A model generated the notes under the pieces. It was not told the origin of the DNA, searched no databases, and saw nothing but the letters and a program-made list of their open reading frames with translations. A stretch of DNA of 64,000 nucleotides from Brienomyrus brachyistius (taxonomy: Eukaryota; Chordata; Actinopteri; Osteoglossiformes; Mormyridae): contig NC_064542.1 of assembly GCF_023856365.1 (NCBI RefSeq), positions 24,026,127 to 24,090,126 on the forward strand, given 5' to 3'. This document shows positions 11,855 through 22,300 of the stretch, piece by piece (positions within the stretch are counted from its first letter, which is position 1; every line of letters starts with the position of its first letter). The translations under genes and the position numbers were made by a program.

Positions 11855-12831
11855 ATGCCCTGCACTCTAGGGGCCACACCAGCAGAGTCTGAGCTACAGG
11901 GAGACGGCCGGCTCCTAGATATGTCCTGCACTCTAGGGGCCACACCAGCAGAGTCTGAGCTACAGGGAGACGGCCGGCTCCTAGATATATTCTGCACTCT
12001 AGGGGCCGCACCAGCAGAGCCTGAGCTACAGGGAGACGGCCGGCTCCTAGATATATTCTGCACTCTAGGGGCTGCACCAGCAGAACCTGAGCTACAGGGA
12101 GACGGCCGGCTCCTAGATATATTCTGCACTCTAGGGGCCGCACCAGCAGAGCCTGAGCTACAGGGAGACGGCCGGCTCCTAGATATGTCCTGCACTCTAG
12201 GGGCCGCACCAGCAGAGCCTGAGCTACAGGGAGACGGCCGGCTCCTAGATATATTCTGCACTCTAGGGGCCGCACCAGCAGAACCTGAGTTACAGGGAGA
12301 CGGCCGGCTCCTAGATATATTCTGCACTCTAGGGGCCGCACCAGCAGAGCCTGAGCTACAGGGAGACGGCCGGCTCCTAGATATATTCTGCACTCTAGGG
12401 GCCGCACCAGCAGAGCCTGAGCTACAGGGAGACGGCCGGCTCCTAGATATATTCTGCACTCTAGGGGCCGCACCAGCAGAGCCTGAGCTACAGGGAGACG
12501 GCCGGCTCCTAGATATGTCCTGCACTCTAGGGGGCGCACCAGCAGAACCTGAGCTACAGGGAGACGGCCGGCTCCTAGATATATTCTGCACTCTAGGGGC
12601 CGCACCAGCAGAGCCTGAGCTACAGGGAGACGGCCGGCTCCTAGATATATTCTGCACTCTAGGGGCTGCACCAGCAGAACCTGAGCTACAGGGAGACGGC
12701 CGGCTCCTAGATATATTCTGCACTCTAGGGGCCGCACCAGCAGAGCCTGAGCTACAGGGAGACGGCCGGCTCCTAGATATATTCTGCACTCTAGGGGCCG
12801 CACCAGCAGAACCTGAGCTACAGGGAGACCT
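11855..12831. repeat. 66-bp minisatellite, about 15 copies
   Basis: The unit includes CTGCACTCTAGGGGCCGCAC, CAGCAGAGCCTGAGCTACAG and GGAGACGGCCGGCTCCTAGA and ends in TATATT or TATGTC. A measured step is 66 bp (11911 to 11977). Copies differ by a few substitutions, for example GAGCCT/GAACCT, GCCGCA/GCTGCA and ATATATT/ATATGTC. Because 66 is divisible by three, open frames of 327 residues (+) and 367 and 424 residues (-) run through the array. Each is a 22-residue repeat with no known domain and is treated as an artefact. Confidence 0.93.
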
Positions 12832-13668
12832 GGTATAGCCATACTCCTGGATATGCCCTGTTTGCAGCAATTTTCTAATTTACTTACCAAGAACAAGGGA
12901 ATTAGGCATCTGAATGACAGCTTAATATCTCAAAGGAAAAAAACACTAGTTTCCCCTAAATTCCCCTAGGTTCCTTTACTTTAAGTTATATCAAATTCAT
13001 TCTGCCTAATATTTTAAAATTACTCAAATAAGTTATTACCTATGTTCTTCATAAGTTCGGTAAAATCAGTATGTATAATATCAGCAGTTTAGGAGTTTCA
13101 TATGAAATAAAACAATAAGAACATCTGATAAAAAAACATTCCTACTGAGGGACATGTACACAGCAAGCAGGATAGGTAAATGCATTGTTAAACTGATAAC
13201 AAAAACAGTCATTCGAACAGGGTTTGTGCAGATAGGAAGAGGGATAATACTATCACAGAAAAGTTAAACATTTATTCAATATTTACTGAGAAATACAGAT
13301 TAAATGCCAACATCAGATTTTACATCTTTTGGATTATGGACTGTTGACTGAAGATAAATAAAATACTGCCAGAAAATGTACAGTGAATCAGTGCTCTGAA
13401 TGAACAACTGTATTAAAAAAGAATGTAAGCACTCAAATTTACAGGACAGGCCTTTCACAGAATACTGTCTATATCTTCCTTTTCTCACTCCCAAATTCAA
13501 AAACTCCCAAATTCAAAAGTACAGCTTTTGTTTGAAAAGAATTTGATGAGAAAACCTTTGAATGGAGTTTTTAAGAGAATGTTGGACCATAGACATTCAT
13601 TGGATTTGTATTACAACTAGTCTATCAGTATAAGAATGTGAGTTTAAAATTATGCATTTAACATAAGC
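12832..13668. other. Intergenic, no gene seen
   Basis: A/T-rich unique sequence; nothing recognised. Confidence 0.5.
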
Positions 13669-13683
13669 AATAATAATTATAAC

Positions 13684-13730
<47 letters not shown>

Positions 13731-13752
13731 CTATTATTATTATTATTATTTG
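13669..13752. repeat. (ATA)n / (ATT)n microsatellite
   Basis: A long run of AAT triplets, then a short run of ATT triplets, giving a small hairpin-capable inverted arrangement. Confidence 0.9.
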
Positions 13753-13820
13753 TATAAATGTAATGGAGAGTATTTACTACCATTAATCAAATTGGGTCCC
13801 AGAGTGATAACAGGAGAAAA

Positions 13821-14350
13821 GGCAGGCACTGGTGGGACATCAGGAAGTGAGGCAGGAGTTGGTGGGACATCAGGAAATGAGGCAGGAGTCGGTGGGACAT
13901 CAGGAAATGAGGCAGGCACTGGTGGGACATCAGGAAGTGAGGCAGGAGTCGGTGGGACATCAGGAAATGAGGCAGGAGTCGTGGGACATCAGGAAATGAG
14001 GCAGGCACCGGTGGGACATCAGGAAGTGAGGCAGGAGTCGGTGGGACATCAGGAAATGAGGCAGGCACTGTTGGGACATCAGGAAGTGAGGCAGGAGTCG
14101 GTGGGACATCAGGAAATGAGGCAGGCACTGGTGGGACATCAGGAAGTGAGGCAGGAGTCGGTGGGACATCAGGAAATGAGGCAGGAGTCGTGGGACATCA
14201 GGAAGTGAGGCAGGAGTCGGTGGGACATCAGGAAATGAGGCAGGCACTGGTGGGACATCAGGAAATGAGGCAGGAGTCGTGGGACATCAGGAAGTGACAC
14301 AGGCACCAGTGGGACATCAAGAAGTGAGGCAGGAGTCAGTGGGACATCAT
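13821..14350. repeat. 30-bp minisatellite with alternating unit types
   Basis: About 17-18 units built on GGTGGGACATCAGGAAATGA plus GGCAGGAGTC or GGCAGGCACT. Two unit types (AGTC with AAATGA, and CACT with AAGTGA) alternate through much of the array, suggesting a 60-bp higher-order unit. Some units carry a one-base deletion (GTCGTGGG), which shifts the apparent reading frame. Open frames of 90-152 residues on both strands follow from the period. Confidence 0.9.
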
Positions 14351-14459
14351 TGCATGACCAGGTGCAAGTGATGTGGCCCTTCTTGGGCCAAGCGCCTCGA
14401 GCACAGGTAGAGCAGCCTTCTCCAGGCCGGGGACTTGGCACATGGCCTCAAGGTCACAG

Positions 14460-14585
14460 CCAAGGCGAAGACGAGCTCTGGAGACACGGCAGAGGTGAAC
14501 ACAGGCTCAAGAGGTGCGGCAGAGGCGAATATGGGCTCTAGAGGCACAGCACTCGCAAAGATGGTTTTGGAGGCACAGAATGAGC
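14460..14585. repeat. Degenerate 30-bp repeat next to the main array
   Basis: Four or so diverged segments of about 30 bp, each built like GCGAAGACGAGCTCTGGAGA plus CACGGCAGAG. They lie just after the 30-bp array and share its period but not its sequence. The + frame at 14435-14713 shows a loose 10-residue periodicity. This could be an older minisatellite or an eroded part of the same locus. Confidence 0.5.
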
Positions 14586-14589
14586 GGCA

Positions 14590-15146
14590 GCCAATCCCAG
14601 GTCGGGCTCTGGAGGCTCAGGAGAAGCATAGGAGTCTAAAATCAGGTTATTACAGTGAGTTAAACCTTCACTGTGAAAGGCTTGTCGAAAAAGGAATAAC
14701 CGTAAAATTGTAGGTCATAATCACACGGCAACACAATGACAACACATTAAAGACCTGGTAGCATAATTGATAGGACAGAGGATGTTTAAATTGCTGTTAA
14801 AATGAATCAAAAGCTCTTCATTGACTTAGACAGATAATTTGAACTGGAGGAAGAAGTCTTCTGGAATATATTAAGTCACTGTCCGAAATGCAGGTGTCCA
14901 TGTTGCATGTCTCAAACTGAATATGAAAAGAAATAATTCAATAAATTCAATAAATAACACAAGTTAGAGTTAATATGCCATATAGTGAAGTGAGTCATAT
15001 ATTTCATATAGAGTTTCCGATACGTAAACAAATAGTTGTTCAGTACTGTAAGTCATTTATATTATGGATGGATAACATGCTAATGGGATGGTGCCAAGCT
15101 CCAGTGAAAAATCATTCTAGACATTAAGCGGCATGAATAATGACAT
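14590..15146. other. Intergenic, no gene seen
   Basis: A/T-rich unique sequence; nothing recognised. Confidence 0.5.
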
Positions 15147-15150
15147 GGGG

Positions 15151-15187
<37 letters not shown>
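15147..15187. repeat. Poly-G tract of 36 bases
   Basis: GGGG, one C, then 36 consecutive G (15152-15187). Such a tract can form G-quadruplex structures and is prone to length error in sequencing, so the exact count is uncertain. Confidence 0.9.
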
Positions 15188-15349
15188 CTGTGCCTTGGCA
15201 AAATGTGGTAAAGCTTCAGAAAAACTAGAACTAAACTTTAACAAATGTCCAGACCAGCTAATTACACTCTGCATTTACAATGAGCAGGACCTAATAATCA
15301 TTATTTCAGACTCAAAGTTACCGATAAAAAAAACATGGCAACTTGTACA

Positions 15350-15540
15350 TTTATTTAGCCGACACTTCCGGCCAAAACGACGTAAAGTGGAGATCAAAGG
15401 GTGGGGTCACGCAGCACCCTCGGTATGATTGGGGTTCATGGCCTCGCTCAAGGGCCCCACTGGGACATGTTTACTCTGTCAACCATCAGTTTTGAACTAG
15501 CGACCTTCTGATCACATGCATAGGTTCCTAACCTGGAGAG
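15350..15540. mobile_element. Diverged SINE/MITE-like fish repeat
   Basis: ACATTTATTTAGCCGACACT, CCAAAACGACGTAAAGTGGA, CCTCGCTCAAGGGCCCCACT and GAACTAGCGACCTTCTGATC follow the order of a dispersed fish repeat I recognise from memory (a CAGACGCTTTTATCCAAAGCGACTT-like head and a CTCAAGGGCCC middle). A related but more eroded copy lies at 21730-21880. The family name is not assigned. Confidence 0.5.
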
Positions 15541-16172
15541 ACACACACGCAAAATTAAATTGCAATAACTATATTTATAATTAGGAGATTACCTTTAATG
15601 ACCTGTGACTCAGAATTTTCATTTATGTAAGCCTAGTCTACTTTAAACAAGAAAAGGACATCATGACTACCTATCTATCTTTATCTGTGCACTATGAGTA
15701 TGTGTGTGTATGTGTTCAAAGCAAATAGAAAAATATTTCTAGTAGATAATGAAGAATTAATCTGTTTTTCAAGGTAGGTAAACGTTTCAGCATGAGTAAT
15801 ATTTGAGCTAAAGAAAACTCATAATGCTTGAAAATGTTAATTGACTTTAACTCCCATGTTTTCATCATCATCAGAGTCATTGTTGCAGAGATCAGCAAAC
15901 TGCACAATTCTTACATATAAATAAAACTTACAGGTAAATCGGCTGCCCCGAGCTTTAAGAAAATCAAGGGGGATTGAACTGCACTTTGATGCAAGCTCTG
16001 TGTCTTCATTATATCACAATATATAATTTTGTCATTTTGCTGATGCCTATTAGCCTGTAGACGACACACTGGTGCTGTCCAGCCCCACAAGACTCTCCCA
16101 GCAGGGTGTGTAGGCACATGAAAATGCATGCGCTCCGCATAGCAGCATGGCTGACCGTATTCTTGGTGCATG
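15541..16172. other. Intergenic, no gene seen
   Basis: Unique-looking sequence; short frames on the minus strand lack domain character. Confidence 0.5.
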
Positions 16173-16655
16173 CCAGTGTTATTATACCATTCATTTTTTA
16201 AAATTTTGTTTTCATTTTTATATTATTTTAAATTTTCATTTGAAATACAGTTTAGTTTTAGTACGTTTTCAATTAGGTTTTATTAGTTTTTATTTTTAAT
16301 GTATGTCTACTTCGTTTTTATATAGTTTTAGTAATTTCACTTTTAGGGACAGACTACAAGACGCTAGTTTAGGGAGTCCAGTAGGAAAACCCACAGTGCA
16401 TATTATGTCCTCAAAAAGGACATATTTATGGACATTAAATATAAATGAAACAACAGTTTAACTAAACATGATAAAAACACAGTTACAGAAAGTATTTGAC
16501 AGTTATTTTACCTTATTTCAGTTAGCATTTATAATATTTGTTTTAGCTGTAAGGCTTTTTTTTGTTACTTATTTTAGTTATTTTATCATATTTAATTTCA
16601 GTTTACGGTAATGATTTCTTATAGTTTTAGTTTTCGTTAGCAATAATAACCCTGG
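16173..16655. mobile_element. Candidate A/T-rich MITE with 13-bp inverted ends
   Basis: The left end CCAGTGTTATTAT is nearly the inverse of the right end ATAATAACCCTGG (one mismatch). The interior is dominated by TTTTAGTTTT-like words, and the right part reads AGTTTTAGTTTTCGTTAGCA, a motif I associate with common fish repeats. No coding capacity is seen. The limits rest on the terminal match only. Confidence 0.5.
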
Positions 16656-17954
16656 TCCATACTTTTGCAGTCATAGGCATTTCTGACCATACAAATGCTC
16701 ATATTTTGTTACAGGCTACTTATCACTCATATTTTACTAGTCCCTACTGCCAGGTCATTATTAGTTCCTAGGAGTATGAAATGAGTGTCATTCATGTCCT
16801 TTTAAACAATGAATTTTTTCATTAACATTTGTCATTTTAAAAAACCCATAGAAGGTTAATGAAGGGCACTTATGCGGCTTCTGGTTCAATTCAGATTTGA
16901 GTAGTTTGACAATGACAGTTTAATTACAGCTATACCAGGAAATAATAGCAAAAATAGTTAGGAGTGACAAATCAGTATACAGTTAATTCCAAATCCTGTA
17001 ATATCTGGAGGAACTAGCTTACAGTATAAGTAAATACATATAAGATACATATAAGATAAGATACAGTAAATCTGTAACTTCCTGAGGTTTAAAAGATCAT
17101 TACTACTAGTGCATGATGTTTGCACTGAATACAGACAGAAAAAATTATTTAAAAAAAATCCCTGTTGACTAGTACAAAAAGTAACCCCAACAGCCAATCA
17201 TGTGCTCTTCACAGCCTTCCATACGAATCTGGCTTTGCAACTGCAGAAGATGCTTCCTGCAAGGCAGTCATATTTCTGAAACACAAAGCCACTGATGAAA
17301 TGCATAAACATCCTGAGTAAGATCAAAGGATCTGATAGAAGAAATTATTATTCGGGGGAGAAAATGACAGTTATGGAGACACGTGTAGTGATCGCTCTAC
17401 TTAAATATTGCATTATCTGCCATATTGTCGTCTAATCACATGTTTATCAGTAATGAAATGAGTCGATGATGATCTGTTACCTGACAAAATCGCATCACGG
17501 TATTTTGGGATACCAGGTATTTCACTTCAGAAAGTCATGGGTGTATATATGTGAAACGGAGAGAGTGATTTTACTGTTCATTGTTTAAGGATGCTCAACC
17601 ACTCCCAAAGGCAGAATATTCTCTCATTTTGATGGGCACTGACTGTCCAAATTTGATTCATACTGCACTCAAAATTGGGGGTTAAAACTGGTCTTGTAGT
17701 GTATTTTCAGTAATAAACCACCAACTTTTTCTCTTGGGTTGTACTAAACATTTTGCCTGAATAAATCTTAAAATGTATGACGTTGGATTATTGTGTTTAA
17801 TCGGTTTGGTAATAATAAACACTGATAAATTTAATGTAGGTAGATGTTTTCACCTACGAATATTTTTATGGGGCTGATACCATGACTCTGTATGCAACAG
17901 ATTTTTAACTCTTAAACGTGCTTTAAAAAAAAGTAAATTGAAAAAATTAAAAAA
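16656..17954. other. Intergenic, no gene seen
   Basis: A/T-rich unique sequence; nothing recognised. Confidence 0.5.
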
Positions 17955-18034
17955 TTTATATATATATATATACACATATATATATTATATATATTTATAA
18001 TATATATAATGTGTCTGTGTGTGTGTGTGTGTGT
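17955..18034. repeat. Compound (TA)n-(GT)n microsatellite
   Basis: Interrupted TATA tracts followed by about ten GT dinucleotides. Confidence 0.9.
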
Positions 18035-19545
18035 GCTTCTACTTAAATAATAATCCATAAGTGGGGTGAGTGTAACTGACCCATCAGAAGAACAGCTTGG
18101 GAGAATATGAGACAGAATTGACCACAATTATCATCATGCTTCAATTACACAGTAATCTTCCTCTTCTCACTCCACTCAGCTACTTGCAGGCGAATGCCAA
18201 ATGCTCACTTATTTGCATGTTTCGTGAAGGAAATCATTAGGCCACTGAAAATAATGGTATGAGTGCTGGTTGGCTAGTCGCCCACGTGGTTCGTCACTAT
18301 AAGATGAGCCATCCCCCAGAATATGTATAATTGTGCTCTGCGTTTTATGCTAAATAGATCACCATGTTTAAAATCCCCCCCACCCCACCACGGGCCTCCA
18401 AGCTAGCCCTTCGTGTTATTTGAAGTATAAATACGAGATATAGGAATAGCCAGAAGTATCGAAGTTAATGTGCTCCATGGAGGGGATTACAAAGTGTAAT
18501 TTATACATAAAGTCTTCTTAAGGAAATGCTTTTAAGTAAAGCTCAGAAACAAAACTGCCTGCCATTTTACTCTCAGGAAATGGAGCAGATTAATTAAAGG
18601 ATATGTAACTGCCTTCTGTAGCAGCTGGATGGGTAATAGTAGCTATACAGACTGCTGTAGTACTGTAATAACGACATCCAGAATAGCAGCAACGCAGTGT
18701 TTGCTGTGCTCTACATTTAATTAGTACTTCTGATCTAGGGAATGAAGTGTCAATCTTTATTTGGTGCTACGAGACTGACAAGTCCTCCTGTCTCTCTCTA
18801 CTGCTGACGATGACACCATGGGCCGAGTCAAACTTTATATGCTTCTGCTTGCACTGTTTACATTAAGATGACACCTCCTGTATATTTCTTCAGTTCCTCT
18901 TCTGAACACCTTGACAAGGAGTTGAATGAGGGGAAAGTGTGTCAGCTTGTAATGGTTTTGTAATGACAGGAACAAAACAGAGGCCCACTTTGTTCTTGAA
19001 TCCTTTATCTTCTGAATCCCGTCGTTTTATGCTGCATTCAGCACATTTCTAATTCTGATGCAGTTTTCTATCGTTGACAGGGGCTTTTGGAGAAACAAGA
19101 GAAAGGCTTGCAGGAATTAGAAATGCGCTGAGGATAGCAGGAAACAGGCAAGACTTTGATAAGAAATGGATCGGCAACAGCTGAAGAACTAAAGATCAAG
19201 GTCATGTTTTGGGTTCCCCTTGAATTTTAGCACCATAAATATTGTCCAGCCTAACTGGGGTTGATGGTAATGCCTTTTGTTACAGTGTAGCTAAAATTAC
19301 AACTCAAAAGGTGCAGCGAATGTAGCACACAATGTTAAATATACATATAAACTTCTTTTTATAGAACTGACTGGTTAAAATACAACCAAAAGATACAATA
19401 CTTAAAAAATAATACTAACTATAAAAATTAACCGTTTTGAACTTCGTAAATCCAGTAATATTGTGAATTATTTCTATGTATTTTATGTTCAGAAAGTGCA
19501 GAGTCCTTTGATAAGATAAGAGAATGTTATTGTAATGCTGGCATC
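18035..19545. other. Intergenic, no gene seen
   Basis: No open frame above 60 residues and no repeat recognised. Confidence 0.5.
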
Positions 19546-19641
19546 CCATCATTCCCACATTCTGCCCTGTGCTTCCTGGGCTTGGATCCAGGCTTTCTGC
19601 AGCCCTGCATTTGATAAGAGCTTGTGAAAAATGGATGGATC
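19546..19641 (+). mobile_element. Eroded 3' end of a SINE
   Basis: CTGCCCTGTGCTTCCTGGGC, GATCCAGGCTTTCTGCAGCC, TTTGATAAGAGCTTGTGAAA and AATGGATGGATCG follow the order of a typical fish SINE tail (CCCTGCCTTGTGCC, GGCTCCAG, GATAAGCGG, AATGGATGG). No head is visible. Confidence 0.5.
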
Positions 19642-20226
19642 GAACAAAAGGTAATAAAACATTTCAAAAAGTGAAATATCTTGATTAGTATTCAGTCCCC
19701 TAACTCAAATAATAGAAGAACCTTTGGGTCTTCTGGGGCAAGTTCCTGAGATGTGGATTTGCTGATCCTGATAGATTTGCACATCTGCAAAATTAGCCAA
19801 TTCTTGTTGGTAGAACTGTTTGAACTTTGTTAAATTGGATGAATATCACTCGTGGCCGGCAGTCTTCAGAGTAAAGCATCAGATGGAAATGGGGAACCAA
19901 TATTCAGTCCTGCAGTCACACTCCTCTTTAACATCAGCTTAATATTCTCCCACAGGAGAGATGAGACAAGGGTTTAAGAGAAAGTAAAGGAATATAGTTA
20001 ACTGCATCGTATACCCAAGCAGACCCAGAACATTTCAAGCGTTTGGAAACAAATAGCAGTACCTTTGAGATCTGAATTTAAAGTATTTCTTTATGCGTGT
20101 CTTTGTGACTCACTGTATATATATTAGGAAAATTTGTTTAAAGTAGCATTAAGCTATTGAGTATTTTATGAAATAAAATACTAGTTTACATTCAATGCAA
20201 ACATACACTGTATTCTGTGGGGAAAT
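19642..20226. other. Intergenic, no gene seen
   Basis: Nothing recognised. Confidence 0.5.
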
Positions 20227-20227
20227 G

Positions 20228-20258
<31 letters not shown>
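20228..20258. repeat. (TCTA)n microsatellite
   Basis: About eight tandem TCTA units. Confidence 0.9.
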
Positions 20259-20671
20259 ATGCAGAATAAGTCTAAAATGGTAGCGAATGAACTATACAGT
20301 ATCAGTTTCACAAGCCATTGCGAAATAATAAAATAAAACACAAATATGCTCACAGAAATGATACCTAGCAAATATGCCAGTCCTTCAAACTTATGCATAC
20401 ATTTTATGCTACAATAAAGTGAATTTGCTACTTTTAGGTATAGATTATATTCAGTAAGTATTAAGTAAGTAAAAATCACACACAGCGAAACTGCAACCTG
20501 CATAAAAACATGGAAGGCAGAAGACTGCAGACCAAGGCTTTAAAAATAAACTGAGAAATATTGCATTAATTAAAATGCATGAATGTCATTAATGCAAACT
20601 TTACTTCTCCCCTGGCACTTGGTGGTGATAACAGCACTGTGCACTACTTGTAGGTATACAAGCAACGTTAC

Positions 20672-21450
20672 GTGCATGGTGTTTGTATGGTGTGTGTATG
20701 GTGTTTGTACGGTGTGTGTATGGTGGGTGTGTATGGTGGGTGTATGGTGTGTGTATGGTGTGTGTATGGTGTTTGTACGGTGTGTGTATGGTGGGTGTAT
20801 GGTGTGTGTATGGTGTTTGTATGGTGTGCGTATGGTGTTTGTATGGTGTGTGTATGGTGTTTGTATGGTGGGTGTGTGGTGTTTGTATGGTGTGTGTATG
20901 GTGTGTGTATGGTGGGTGTATGGTGGGTTTGTATGGTGTGTGTATGGTGGGTGTGTGGTGTTTGTATGATGTGTGTATGGTGGGTTTGTATGGTGTTTGT
21001 ACATTGGGTGTATGGTGTTTGTACAGTGTGTGTATGGAGGGTGTGTATGGTGTGTGTATGGTGTTTGTATGGTGAAGTGTATGGTGTTTGTACAGTGTTT
21101 GTACAGTGTTTGTACGGTGGGCGTATGGTGTTTGTACAGTGTTTGTACGGTGTGTGTATGGTGGGCGTATGGTATGTGTATGGTGTTTGTACAGTGTGTG
21201 TATGGTGTGTGTATGGTGGGTGTATGGTGTGTGTATGGTGTTTGTACAGTGTGTGTACAGTGTGTGTATGGTGTTTGTATGATGTTTGTACAGTGTGTGT
21301 ACAGTGTGTGTATGGTGTTTGTATGGTGTGTGTATGGTGTTTTTATGGTGTGTGTATGGTGTTTGTATGGTGTGTGTATGGTGGGTGTATGGTGTGTGTA
21401 TGGTTTTTGTATGGTGTGTGTATGGTGGGTGTATGGTGTGTGTATGGTGG
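20672..21450. repeat. 11-bp G/T-rich minisatellite, about 70 copies
   Basis: Tandem TATGGTGTGTG, TATGGTGTTTG, TATGGTGGGTG and TACAGTGTGTG units over 780 bp. The + strand is almost free of C apart from the TACAG/TACGG variants. Several frames stay open on both strands: VCMVCVWC-like on plus, THHTHTIHTPYTH-like on minus. Eleven is not a multiple of three, so these frames have an 11-residue period and are artefacts. Confidence 0.93.
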
Positions 21451-21729
21451 ACTTTAATAAAGTAAAAATGTCCAGGTGTAAAGACACTAGAAAATACAAA
21501 AAATTGCAAAAATGCCTCAATTTAAACAAATTGCTGTGCTGCAGATATAAATGTTGTTTTTGTGTCAGCCAGACGCAGATACCAAAATAGAAAGTGCAGT
21601 TGAGAGATCATAATTTTATGATTATGGAACCTGAAATCACTACATTGCCAGCATTAAATATGTTGTGGTCTAGCCAATGTCCTTCACATGGCTACATCTG
21701 TAGCCCACATCAGTAGCCTGTAATAAATT

Positions 21730-21880
21730 GCATTTTATTGAATGGGAAGACACCTTTATCCAAAGCATCATTTTGTGAAAGGAGGGTGACAGTTCCTGGA
21801 GCAATTGGGGGTTAAGAGCCTCATTCCAGGACTCAACCGTGAAATCACACTGCTGACCCCGGGAGGGTGACCTTCCCATC
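21730..21880. mobile_element. Eroded SINE/MITE-like repeat, relative of 15350-15540
   Basis: AAGACACCTTTATCCAAAGC, GTTCCTGGAGCAATTGGGGG, TTAAGAGCCTCATTCCAGGA and CAACCGTGAAATCACACTGC occur in the order expected of the common fish repeat. The fragment sits between the 11-bp and 10-bp arrays. Confidence 0.5.
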
Positions 21881-21890
21881 ACAGACATAG

Positions 21891-22300
21891 CACCTGAACG
21901 CACCCGAACACTCCCAAACGCACCCGAACACACCCAAACGCTCCCAAACGCACCCAAACGCTCCCAAACACTCTCAAATGCACCCAAACGCTCCCAAACA
22001 CACCCAAACGCTCCCAAATGCTCCCAAACGCACCCAAACGCACCCAAATGCTCCCAAACACTCCCAAACGCTCCCAAACACACCCAAATCCTCCCAAACG
22101 CTCCCAAACACACTCAAACGCTCCTGAACAGACCCAAACACTCCTAAACACACCCAAACGCTCCCAAACACACCCAAACGCTCCCAAACGTTTCCAAAGG
22201 CTCCTGAACAGACCCAAACGCTCCCAAACACTCCTAAACGCACCCAAACGCTCCCAAACGCCACTAAATGCACCCAAACGCTCCCAAACGCTGCAAAGCG
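21891..22300. repeat. 10-bp A/C-rich minisatellite, about 41 copies
   Basis: CTCCCAAACG and CACCCAAACG/CA units repeat with strict 10-bp spacing for 410 bp. The G-rich strand is minus, the opposite skew to the 11-bp array that ends 440 bp earlier. Open frames of 109-159 residues on both strands are repeat artefacts. Confidence 0.93.

Noticed and set aside
11622..12896. 424-residue minus frame and 327-residue plus frame
   Set aside because: Both are translations of the 66-bp minisatellite with short random flanks; no domain or splice signal.
20570..21590. Cys/Val-rich and His/Thr-rich frames of 130-319 residues
   Set aside because: Produced by the 11-bp repeat on both strands.
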